From: Fen-1077 sp050014355
GTDB lineage: Bacteria > Chloroflexota > Dehalococcoidia > Dehalococcoidales > RBG-16-60-22
Direction: 5' to 3'
Assembly (NCBI GenBank): GCA_050014355.1
Contig: JBEKDL010000013.1
Span: 1-31,775 of the forward strand
Length of the DNA: 31,775 bases
Shown: one piece after another, positions 14,514 through 21,470 of the stretch
How the letters are laid out: every line of letters starts with the position of its first letter
How positions within the stretch are numbered: the stretch's first letter is position 1
Notes under the pieces: generated by a model
Seen by the model: the letters and a program-made list of their open reading frames with translations, nothing else
What the model was told of the DNA's origin: nothing
The model's database searches: none
Made by a program: the position numbers and the translations under genes

Positions 14514-15080
14514 ATGAAATCTTCAATTTTCGAGCTACCTACGGTCTCTCCAGAGAATTACTCCAATTTGCAGTCTTTTTTTAAAGAATTGTTTGTCGTA
14601 ATTAGATCATCACAAGTCTGGTATCCCGAAATCTTAAACTGGTATTCTTTTAAATTTTCGCCGGGCCTAAATAATGGTTCACGTAAAATCGTATTTTTTG
14701 CAATCAATAATGAAATTGCTGGCACTGCACTCCTTAAGAATATAGATCAAGAAAAGAAAATTTGTACGTTCTTTGTGAAGAACCAATATAGGAATAATGG
14801 AATAGGAAAAAGCTTATTCGGTAAATGTTTAGAAATACTAGATACTGATAAACCCGTGATAACAGTTCCTGCCGAAAGATTGCCTCAATTCTCCAGGATT
14901 TTCAAATATTACGACTTTAAATTAGAACAGGTTGTTGATAATTACTACAGAAGTAAATCACAAGAATATGTCTTTAATGGAAACTTAGAATTAAAAATCA
15001 CTTCTGGCTATGAAAACATAATCTTGGAATGCGGTCAATTCTTACAGGAACCTGTAAGTGTTCTAAGTAACCTAATATAG
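14514..15080 (+). CDS. GNAT-family N-acetyltransferase
   Basis: The 188-residue protein has a GNAT core: strand KIVFFAINNEIAGTALLKNI (58-77), strand CTFFVKN, and the acetyl-CoA pyrophosphate loop QYRNNGIGKSLF (91-102; R-x-x-G-x-G) with its helix. A C-terminal half follows with FKYYDFKLEQVVDNYYRSKS. The acceptor is unknown. A strong Shine-Dalgarno (AAGGAGG) lies 8 nt before the ATG. AT-rich like the three genes before it, and the last gene of the island. No DUF or toxin partner was recognised next to it, so a toxin-antitoxin role is not supported. Confidence 0.85.
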   Translation: MKSSIFELPTVSPENYSNLQSFFKELFVVIRSSQVWYPEILNWYSFKFSPGLNNGSRKIVFFAINNEIAGTALLKNIDQEKKICTFFVKNQYRNNGIGKSLFGKCLEILDTDKPVITVPAERLPQFSRIFKYYDFKLEQVVDNYYRSKSQEYVFNGNLELKITSGYENIILECGQFLQEPVSVLSNLI

Positions 15081-15136
15081 AATTCTAAGTCCATCAACAC
15101 ATATAAAATATGATATCTGTCCTTCCCCCCTCTCCC

Positions 15137-15166
15137 TTGCCCTCCTCTACTTATTCATACTATAAT
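15137..15166 (+). promoter_or_regulatory. Candidate promoter of the CoA-transferase cluster
   Basis: TTGCCC (15137-15142), 18-nt spacer, TATAAT (15161-15166), about 70 nt before the first CoA-transferase start codon. Confidence 0.5.
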
Positions 15167-15233
15167 TATTCAGTTTCTGCTTTTCATTACAGCTTAGGAT
15201 TTAAATATTCATATTTCCCCGCAGGAGGAGCCT

Positions 15234-16481
15234 ATGCTTAGCTGCTACCGCATCCTCGACCTGACGACCGAAAAAGCCTTTATCTGCGGCCGCGCGCTTT
15301 CGGACTTCGGCGCCGAGGTCATCAAGATTGAAAAGCCCGGCGGTGACCCTGCCCGCTTTAAAGGGCTTTTCCCCCTCGATATCCCCGACCCGGATAAAAA
15401 TCTCACCTGGCTGGCCTTTAACGCCAACAAGAAAAGCGTCACGCTGGATATCACGACCGCTCAAGGCAAAGAGATATTCAAAAATCTCGTCAAGACTGCC
15501 GACGCCGTCCTGGAATCTTACGCGCCCGGCTACCTGGACAGCCTGGGACTCGGCTATAACGATTTAAGTGAAATCAATCCCGTCATCGTGCTGACCTCCA
15601 TCACCGGCTTCGGGCAAGAAGGCCCGTACCGCCATTATAAAGACCCGGAAATCGTCGTGCGGGCGCTGGGCGGGCTGGTCTATACCTCCGGCTACGATGA
15701 CCGCCCCCCGCTGACCGTCAGCTACGAGCACACCCATACCCTCGGCGCGATGAATGGCGCCGCCGGCACGATGATTGCCCTGATGCACCGCGTCCACACG
15801 GGCAAAGGCCAGCACGTTGATTGCTCTACCCAGCAGGCGCTGGATATCGTCTGCTCGGCGGAAATGGAGGGCCCTTACGCCTTCTTCGGCCAGGTGGTAA
15901 CGCGGCACGGTCGCGCGCGGGCAGCCGTCACGCTCAAGGACGGCTCCACCTTTTATAACCCCCTGCTCTGGGACTGCAAAGACGGCTATATTGCCCTGAA
16001 CCTCCTCCTCAACCCCACCGCCGCTAAAAACAACCAGGGCATGATGGAATACATCAAGAAAGACGGCATCGATATCGGCTTTCTGGAAGGCTGGGCGTGG
16101 GATAAAAAGGGCTGGGAGGACATGACCCGGGAGCAGGCCGAAAAGCTCCTGGAAACGCTGGGCAAGTTCTTCATGAACCACACCAAGAGCGAGCTGCTCA
16201 AACTGGCGACGGAAAACCGCTTCCAGCTGGGGCCCTGCAATAATGCCGCCGATATCCTCGATTATCCCCAGCTTAAAGCGAGGAAGTTCTGGAAAGAAAT
16301 CGAGCACCCGGAGCTGGGCCGTAGCCTCAAGTACCCCGGCGGCGCGGTAACGACCACCTACGGATACGTCGGCGTAAAGCACCGCGCTCCCCGCATCGGC
16401 GAACATAATAGCGAGATTTACAGGGAGCTTGGTGTCTCACCGGAGGAGCAAAAAAACTTGAAAAAAGAAGGAGTGATATAA
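15234..16481 (+). CDS. CaiB/BaiF family III CoA-transferase, catalytic Asp replaced
   Basis: The 415-residue protein has the full family III pattern: ALSDFGAEVIKIEKPGGDPAR (21-41), NKKSVTLDITTAQGKEIF, GYLDSLGLGYNDLSEINP, SITGFGQEGPY, and ALMHRVHTGKGQHVDCS. Family members move CoA between carboxylic acids through an aspartyl-CoA thioester on an Asp 14 residues before the AL-x-x-R block. Here that position is His168 (YEHTHTLGAMNGAAG), so the usual chemistry should fail unless another residue serves. The next gene keeps the Asp, so the two may form a heteromer with this as a structural or substrate-binding subunit. Start ATG 15234 has a strong GGAGGAG site. Confidence 0.9.
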   Translation: MLSCYRILDLTTEKAFICGRALSDFGAEVIKIEKPGGDPARFKGLFPLDIPDPDKNLTWLAFNANKKSVTLDITTAQGKEIFKNLVKTADAVLESYAPGYLDSLGLGYNDLSEINPVIVLTSITGFGQEGPYRHYKDPEIVVRALGGLVYTSGYDDRPPLTVSYEHTHTLGAMNGAAGTMIALMHRVHTGKGQHVDCSTQQALDIVCSAEMEGPYAFFGQVVTRHGRARAAVTLKDGSTFYNPLLWDCKDGYIALNLLLNPTAAKNNQGMMEYIKKDGIDIGFLEGWAWDKKGWEDMTREQAEKLLETLGKFFMNHTKSELLKLATENRFQLGPCNNAADILDYPQLKARKFWKEIEHPELGRSLKYPGGAVTTTYGYVGVKHRAPRIGEHNSEIYRELGVSPEEQKNLKKEGVI

Positions 16482-16486
16482 GGTAT

Positions 16487-16579
16487 GTCATTCTGAGGAG
16501 TCCCGATTAAATCGGGACGACGTGAGAATCCGTCTAAGTCCAAAATAGATTTTCACGGCGCTTCGCGCCTCAGAACGAC
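16487..16579. repeat. Multi-stem palindromic element 1
   Basis: The outer arms GTCATTCTGAGG (16487-16498) and CCTCAGAACGAC (16568-16579) pair with one mismatch. Inside are GTCCCGATT/AATCGGGAC (16500-16518), GTGAGAATC/GATTTTCAC (16522-16556) and GGCGC/GCGCC (16557-16569). The whole 93 bp can fold into a branched cruciform of the REP/BIME-like kind widespread between bacterial genes. It lies between the two CoA-transferase genes. Confidence 0.7.
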
Positions 16580-16600
16580 CCAATGTACACGGAGGAAAAT

Positions 16601-17830
16601 ATGACGAGACCCTTTGAAGGCGTGAAGATAGTCCAGCTTTGCTGGGCCGGTGTGGGCGTATACACCTGCAACTACCTTAGCCATTATGGCGCCACGACGA
16701 TACGCGTGGAGACCTCAACCCGCCCCGACCCCGTGCGCCTTTTTGCCCCGTTTGCGCCGACCAACCAGCCCGGCGAGCCGGTGGGACTGGAACGCAGCGC
16801 CTTCTATTCCATCACCCACACCGCCCCGGAAATGGACATCGCGCTGAACTTCAAGCACCCCGAGGCTATAGAAATCTTCAAAAAGCTGGTGGCCTGGGCG
16901 GATATCGTCGCCGAAGGCTTCCCCGCCGGCGTCATGGACAAGCTGGGTCTCGATTACGAAGGCTTGAAGAAAGTTAATCCGCAAATTATCATGTTCCGCA
17001 CCTGCGGCTACGGGCATACCGGCCCCATGGCCGACCAGCCTGGCTTCGGCAGCATACTGACTGCCGTCACCATGATGGACAACATCGTCGGCTGGCCGGA
17101 CCGGCCTCCGGTGCCCCCTTCCACCTACTATACCGACCAGCTTTCGCCGATGTACGCCTCGCTGGCCATCATGGCGGCGCTCGATTACCACCGCCGTACC
17201 GGTAAAGGACAATACATCGACCACGCGCAGGTAGAGACAGGACTGAACTATATGACCCCCCTCATCCTCGATTACCAGGTCAACCACCGGGAGCTGGCGC
17301 TGAAAGGCAATAAAAGCGATTACGCCGCGCCCCACGGCATCTACCGTTGCCAGGGCAACGACCGGTGGGTGGCCATCGCAGTTATGACCGACGAGGAGTG
17401 GCAAAGCTTTGTTAAAGTTATCGGGAGCCCGGCCTGGGCTAAAGTAAAAAAATATGCCGCGGCGGCCGGACGCGTTAAAGACAGCGACGAGCTCGACCGT
17501 CTCGTGGAAGAATGGACGGTAAACTATCCGCCGGAAGCGGTGGAAGAAATGCTCCAGCAGGCGGGCGTGGGGGCGGGGGTAGTCGCCAGCGCTAAGGACA
17601 TCGATGAAGACCCGCAGATGAACTACTACAATTTCTACCGGGAGTTCGAGCACCCTTACGTGGGCAAGCTGCGCTATTACCACCCCGCCGCCATCAAGCT
17701 ATCGGCCGTGGAGACCGCCATGAAGCGCCCCGTCCTTCTCGGCGAGCACAACGAGCATATCTGCACGAATATACTCGGCATGCCCCGGGAAGAGTACGAG
17801 AGACTACGCCAAAAAGGTATCTTCGAGTAG
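16601..17830 (+). CDS. CaiB/BaiF family III CoA-transferase with catalytic Asp
   Basis: About 409 residues of family III CoA-transferase: FEGVKIVQLCWAGVG at the N-terminus, DIALNFKHPEAIEIFKKLV, GVMDKLGLDYEGLKKVNPQIIMF, and the block ALDYHRRTGKGQYIDHAQ. The Asp expected 14 residues before that block is present (YYTDQLSP; residue 179 from this start), so acyl-CoA transfer through an aspartyl-CoA intermediate is possible. The substrate cannot be read from sequence. An in-frame ATG lies 18 nt further upstream, but the Shine-Dalgarno CGGAGGA lies between the two, so 16601 is preferred. It is flanked on both sides by palindromic elements and probably works with the preceding transferase. Confidence 0.9.
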   Translation: MTRPFEGVKIVQLCWAGVGVYTCNYLSHYGATTIRVETSTRPDPVRLFAPFAPTNQPGEPVGLERSAFYSITHTAPEMDIALNFKHPEAIEIFKKLVAWADIVAEGFPAGVMDKLGLDYEGLKKVNPQIIMFRTCGYGHTGPMADQPGFGSILTAVTMMDNIVGWPDRPPVPPSTYYTDQLSPMYASLAIMAALDYHRRTGKGQYIDHAQVETGLNYMTPLILDYQVNHRELALKGNKSDYAAPHGIYRCQGNDRWVAIAVMTDEEWQSFVKVIGSPAWAKVKKYAAAAGRVKDSDELDRLVEEWTVNYPPEAVEEMLQQAGVGAGVVASAKDIDEDPQMNYYNFYREFEHPYVGKLRYYHPAAIKLSAVETAMKRPVLLGEHNEHICTNILGMPREEYERLRQKGIFE

Positions 17831-17840
17831 AGGTTCATTT

Positions 17841-17938
17841 GTCATTGCGAGGGCGAAGCCCGTGGCAATCTCTATCATTTGCCCTGAATACATCATGGAG
17901 ATTGCCACGCCTTCCCTTCGGGAATGGCTCGCAATGAC
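17841..17938. repeat. Multi-stem palindromic element 2
   Basis: Perfect outer arms GTCATTGCGAG (17841-17851) and CTCGCAATGAC (17928-17938) enclose GGGC-GAA-GCCC (17851-17861), the perfect pair GTGGCAATCTC/GAGATTGCCAC (17862-17872, 17898-17908) and TTCCC-TTC-GGGAA (17912-17924). It has the same plan as element 1 and belongs to the widespread GTCATTGCGAG-type repeat group. It supplies in-frame ATG codons upstream of the flavoprotein gene. Confidence 0.8.
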
Positions 17939-17951
17939 GGTAAAACGGCTT

Positions 17952-19127
17952 ATGTACGATGCGGTAGTTATCGGCGGCGGACCGGCGGGCAACCGGGTCG
18001 CCTGTCTCCTGGCGGCAAAAGGCCACCGTGTCGCGGTCCTGGAGCGCCAGGCCGTCCCCCCGGAAAAATGCTGCACGGGCATCATCGGCCGGGAATGCGC
18101 CGAAACCTTCGATATCAAGGACAATGTCATCCTGCGCCGGGTCAGCAGCGCCAGCCTGATTTCACCCTCGGGAAACCGGCTCTATCTGCACCGCGATGAG
18201 ACCCAGGCAGTTGTCCTCGACCGCGCCGCCTTCGACGCATCGATGAGAGAGCGGGCGCAGCGCGCCGGGGCGGAATACCATCCAGGCAGCCGGGTAACGA
18301 ATGTCAAGATAGAACCCGACCGCGCCACTGTAACTGTTTCGAGTTGCGATAAAGAACATCAAATCCTTTCAAAATCCGTGGTTATCGCCTGCGGCTTCGC
18401 GCCCGGGCTGCTCGGGCGGCTGGGGCTGGGCAGGTTCCGGGACTTTACTTATGGTGCCCAGGCGGAAGTAGTAACCCCTGGCAGCGACGAGGTGGAAGTG
18501 TATTTCGGGAACACGGCGCCGGGTTTTTTCGCCTGGTTGGTGCCGGTGACGCCTTCTCTGGCAAGGGCGGGACTGCTATCACGGGGAAAGCCCGGCGAAT
18601 ATCTCCGGAAATGGCTGGAATATCTGAAATCAAATGGTAAAATAGCTTCAACCGATATTAAAATACGATATGGCGCCATCCCTCTCAAGCCGCTGTCCCG
18701 TACCTTCGGCGAGCGGATACTGGTTGTGGGCGATGCGGCCGGGCAGGTCAAGCCAACGAGCGGCGGCGGCATCTATTACGGCCTGCTGTGCGCCGATATC
18801 GCCGCCGAAACCCTGCATGGCGCGCTGGTTGATGACGACCTTTCAGAAAAAAGGCTGGCGCGATATGAAAAAGCCTGGCGCCGGAAAATCGGGCGCGAGC
18901 TGCGCACCGGCTACTGGGCCAGAAAACTGTTCGAGCGCATGAGCTACCGGCAAATCGACCGACTTTTTGAGATACTCAAGTCCGGCGGCATCGATGAAGC
19001 CCTGCTCAAATCCGAAGACCTTTCCTTCGACTGGCACAGTCGGACGATAAGACAGCTCCTGAAATACCAGATAGTGACCAGGACTTTGAAAATCGCCAGG
19101 CTGCCCTTCGGCGCTGGGCCACGTTGA
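17952..19127 (+). CDS. Geranylgeranyl reductase-family FAD-dependent oxidoreductase
   Basis: The roughly 391-residue protein starts directly with the FAD dinucleotide fold MYDAVVIGGGPAGN. It continues with the family's cysteine block CCTGIIGRECAETF, VVLDRAAFDASMRERA, and the second FAD motif VVGDAAGQVKPTSGGGIYYG. Such enzymes reduce isoprenoid double bonds, in quinones, archaeal-type or other prenyl lipids, or menaquinone side chains. The frame can be extended upstream to 17862, but those codons (and ATG 17934) lie inside a palindromic repeat, so ATG 17952 is preferred; no clear Shine-Dalgarno marks either. It follows the CoA-transferases on the same strand, but the repeat element separates them, so co-transcription is uncertain. 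Confidence 0.85.
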   Translation: MYDAVVIGGGPAGNRVACLLAAKGHRVAVLERQAVPPEKCCTGIIGRECAETFDIKDNVILRRVSSASLISPSGNRLYLHRDETQAVVLDRAAFDASMRERAQRAGAEYHPGSRVTNVKIEPDRATVTVSSCDKEHQILSKSVVIACGFAPGLLGRLGLGRFRDFTYGAQAEVVTPGSDEVEVYFGNTAPGFFAWLVPVTPSLARAGLLSRGKPGEYLRKWLEYLKSNGKIASTDIKIRYGAIPLKPLSRTFGERILVVGDAAGQVKPTSGGGIYYGLLCADIAAETLHGALVDDDLSEKRLARYEKAWRRKIGRELRTGYWARKLFERMSYRQIDRLFEILKSGGIDEALLKSEDLSFDWHSRTIRQLLKYQIVTRTLKIARLPFGAGPR

Positions 19128-19179
19128 CCGGCCGTACAGTTAACGTTAGAATTGAGTATATTGTTTGCGAAGGAGATAG

Positions 19180-19989
19180 ATGGTAAATAGTCAAGAGCGG
19201 GGTTTGAGTCTCGGTGAAGCCGCCACGCAATACCTGGCGAAATTATCCTCCAAAGAGAAGGATTCAAACCGGGTTGAGGTATATAAATTCGCACGCTGGT
19301 GCGGGTGGGAAAACCCTTTTTCCAGGCTGGCCGGACCTGCAGTGGCGAGCTACGCCGAGCAGCTATCCGTCTCGGACACGGATTACGCCCACAGGCTGGA
19401 GCTCGTGCGGGCATTCCTCGCTTACGCCAGGAAAGCGGGCTGGAGCCAGACCAACCTGGGAGTTCACCTGAAAACCAAAAAGGGGAAAACCGGGCCGGCA
19501 GCAGCTCACCAGCGCAACGCGCCGGAGGTGGTAACCCTGTCCAGGCAGAAATATGATGAGCTTAAAGTTGAGCTGGACGAGCTGAAAAAAAAGAGCCAGA
19601 AACTTATGCGGGATATTCAGGTGGCCGCTGCGGATAAAGACTTCCGCGAAAACGCGCCGCTGCACGCCGCCCGCGAAGAGCGCGGCCACGTGGAAGGGCG
19701 CATCAAGGAACTGGAAGAAATGTTTAAAGCAGCCACCATCCTCGATGAGAAAAAGGAGTCCGCCGTGAAATCGGGCGTGGGCGATAATATCGTACTTACT
19801 GACCTGGCATCCGGCGAAGAATGCCGCTACATGATTGTCGACCCCAGGGAGGTAGACCCCTCCCGGGGTAAAATATCCATCGCGTCCCCTCTGGGCAAGG
19901 CGCTGCTCGGGAAACAGGACGGGCAGGAAATCGAGATTAAAGCGCCGGCCGGCAGGCTGCGCTACCGGATTATCCGCATCGAGCGCTAA
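19180..19989 (+). CDS. GreA-like transcription elongation factor with a recombinase-type N-terminal domain
   Basis: The 269-residue protein is a fusion. Residues about 8-95 resemble the SAM-like core-binding domain of tyrosine recombinases (LSLGEAATQYLAKLSSKEK, then VRAFLAYARKAGWSQTNLG), with no catalytic recombinase domain. Residues 117-188 form the GreA coiled coil, keeping the tip acids Asp154 and Glu157 (KDFRENAPLHAA) that position Mg2+ in backtracked RNA polymerase. Residues 190-269 are the FKBP-like C-terminal domain (IASPLGKALLGKQDGQEIEI). It should stimulate RNA cleavage by RNA polymerase; the N-terminal part might add DNA or protein binding. A strong AAGGAG site fixes ATG 19180. Ordinary GreA is about 160 residues. 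Confidence 0.88.
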   Translation: MVNSQERGLSLGEAATQYLAKLSSKEKDSNRVEVYKFARWCGWENPFSRLAGPAVASYAEQLSVSDTDYAHRLELVRAFLAYARKAGWSQTNLGVHLKTKKGKTGPAAAHQRNAPEVVTLSRQKYDELKVELDELKKKSQKLMRDIQVAAADKDFRENAPLHAAREERGHVEGRIKELEEMFKAATILDEKKESAVKSGVGDNIVLTDLASGEECRYMIVDPREVDPSRGKISIASPLGKALLGKQDGQEIEIKAPAGRLRYRIIRIER

Positions 19990-19997
19990 TCCGCATG

Positions 19998-20006
19998 TGT
20001 TATAAT
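19998..20006 (+). promoter_or_regulatory. Extended -10 promoter of tRNA-Ala
   Basis: TGT-TATAAT (TGn extended -10, perfect TATAAT) ends 14 nt before the first tRNA base. No clear -35 is seen. Confidence 0.65.
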
Positions 20007-20020
20007 ATTCATATCGTCAC

Positions 20021-20093
20021 GGGGCCGTAGTTCACTCGGGAGAACGTCGCGTTCGCATCGCGAAGGTAGGGGGTTCGAATCCCCCCGGCTCCA
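20021..20093 (+). tRNA. tRNA-Ala (anticodon CGC)
   Basis: The acceptor GGGGCCG pairs with CGGCTCC (one G-U). The anticodon stem TCGCG/CGCGA encloses loop TTCGCAT (anticodon CGC). The T-arm GGGGGTTCGAATCCCCC is perfect. Discriminator A follows, and CCA is not encoded, unlike the tRNA-Pro in this window. Confidence 0.95.
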
Positions 20094-20463
20094 TAACCGG
20101 CTCGGGTAACCACCACAGGTCGGTCCGCGTTTTGGTTCGCAATGGCTAATCACCAGAGTAGAATAAGGCGCAATGGTCTCGCTTAGCGGGTGAGTTTTAA
20201 CTCAATTGTCAACACACCTGGTTTTTTTGTCTTCGCCAGTCTGCGACGCGATATTACACGGCACGTTTAGAATTCGCCGGTGCGTATCCGCGAAGCTGAA
20301 TTCAAATTTAAAAGTTCTGCCTGTTATCACCCTGTTTCCAGATTCCCCTAAGCCAAGGATACAACCCTTAACACGGCCCTAAATTTTTCACACTACCGCT
20401 TTGTCTGTTATACTGGCACAGGTAAGCCGTTTGCCGTCCCGGGGCGGAGATATCAAGAATCAA
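20094..20463. other. Intergenic region, 370 bp
   Basis: No reading frame with coding character was seen. It holds a short inverted repeat TGAGTT-TT-AACTCA (about 20191-20204), a T7 run near 20222 that could end the tRNA transcript without a strong stem, and the promoter of the flippase gene at its right end. Confidence 0.5.
20406..20414 (+). promoter_or_regulatory. Extended -10 promoter of the flippase-like gene
   Basis: TGT-TATACT is an extended -10. Transcription would start near 20421, which rules out the TTG at 20401 as start codon and supports ATG 20464. Confidence 0.55.
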
Positions 20464-21459
20464 ATGAAACCCAGATTGAACATCCGGCGATTTACCCTTA
20501 TAATCGTCGCGCTTTTTATTATCGCGGGCGTGCTTATCATAGTGCTGGACTGGCATGAGATGCGGCGCGTTATCGGCCAGGCCAGCTGGCCGCTGTTACT
20601 GCCGGCTTTCTTTTTTACGGCTACATCGTACACCTGCTTGAGTTTCACTCTGGTCCTGGTGTTCCGGACGTTCGGCATCCGTCTGCCACTGAAAGACCTC
20701 ATGCAGATAGGCTTCGTATCTAACGCGGTGACCTACCTGATGAACGTCGGAGGGGTCACCGGCGTTTCGCTCCAGTTCATGCTGATGAAAAGGCGCGGCC
20801 TGGCTACCGAGGACATCCTCGCACCTTCGCTTTTTCAGCTTTATTTCACCAGTCTGATGCTGGTTGCCCTTCTGCCCATCGGGCTCTTTAACATTCTCGC
20901 AAGCCATTCGCTATCACAGGGTGGCAGTCTGGGCATCGGCATCGCGGCTGGCATACTCACATTATTGCTTATCCTGGCTAGTGTGCTCGTTTTTGCCGCG
21001 CCGGCCCGTTCCTTGACTTTACGCGGTCTGGGACGATTGGTCCACTTCATTACCCGGCGAGACATGGCACCCGCGCTGGAAGATTTTAATCAGGCGATGA
21101 CCCGGGGAGTAGCCCTCGTGCGCGGGCGACCTGTGGCGCTCGTCAATCTGCTACTGCTCACCGTTGCCGACTGGGCAAGTACCGTGACCGCATTATGGTT
21201 TTGTTTTTACGCGCTGGGGAACCCTGTAAGCATCGGCACGCTTCTGACCGGCTTCAGTCTCGGAATCGCTGCCGGTTTTGTCTCGTTCATTCCTGGGGGA
21301 CTGGGGGTACAGGAAGGCTCGATGGCGGGTATCTATGCCCTGCTTGGCGTGCCTATCACCAGCGCCGTTCTTGCCGCAATCCTTTTCCGTGTCGTTTACT
21401 ACTTCCTGCCGTTCTTAGCCTCCCTGGGTTTTTACCGCCGTCTGCTGCGGGAGTCCTGA
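20464..21459 (+). CDS. Lysylphosphatidylglycerol synthase/flippase-like membrane protein (UPF0104, MprF N-terminal half)
   Basis: The roughly 331-residue integral membrane protein has about eight hydrophobic helices. It begins with RRFTLIIVALFIIAGVLIIVLDW and contains the family's late motif FIPGGLGVQEGSMAG. This corresponds to the flippase part of MprF, which moves aminoacylated phosphatidylglycerol across the membrane and lowers the negative charge of the cell surface. Stand-alone members of this family exist in many bacteria and archaea with mostly unknown substrates. The adjacent convergent gene, 11 nt away, encodes the synthase half, which strengthens the MprF-like reading. ATG 20464 is preferred over TTG 20401 because the promoter overlaps the latter. 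Confidence 0.82.
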   Translation: MKPRLNIRRFTLIIVALFIIAGVLIIVLDWHEMRRVIGQASWPLLLPAFFFTATSYTCLSFTLVLVFRTFGIRLPLKDLMQIGFVSNAVTYLMNVGGVTGVSLQFMLMKRRGLATEDILAPSLFQLYFTSLMLVALLPIGLFNILASHSLSQGGSLGIGIAAGILTLLLILASVLVFAAPARSLTLRGLGRLVHFITRRDMAPALEDFNQAMTRGVALVRGRPVALVNLLLLTVADWASTVTALWFCFYALGNPVSIGTLLTGFSLGIAAGFVSFIPGGLGVQEGSMAGIYALLGVPITSAVLAAILFRVVYYFLPFLASLGFYRRLLRES

Positions 21460-21470
21460 AGGCGTAAAAG

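Noticed and set aside
12811..15200. tRNA-Pro as attachment site of an integrated element
   Set aside because: The island touches the 5' end of the tRNA, no integrase is present and no copy of the tRNA 3' end was found on the far side.
15564..17683. Long antisense open frames opposite the two CoA-transferases (about 280 and 322 codons)
   Set aside because: They mirror strongly coding plus-strand genes with clear family motifs; low-stop antisense frames are expected from GC-rich codon use.
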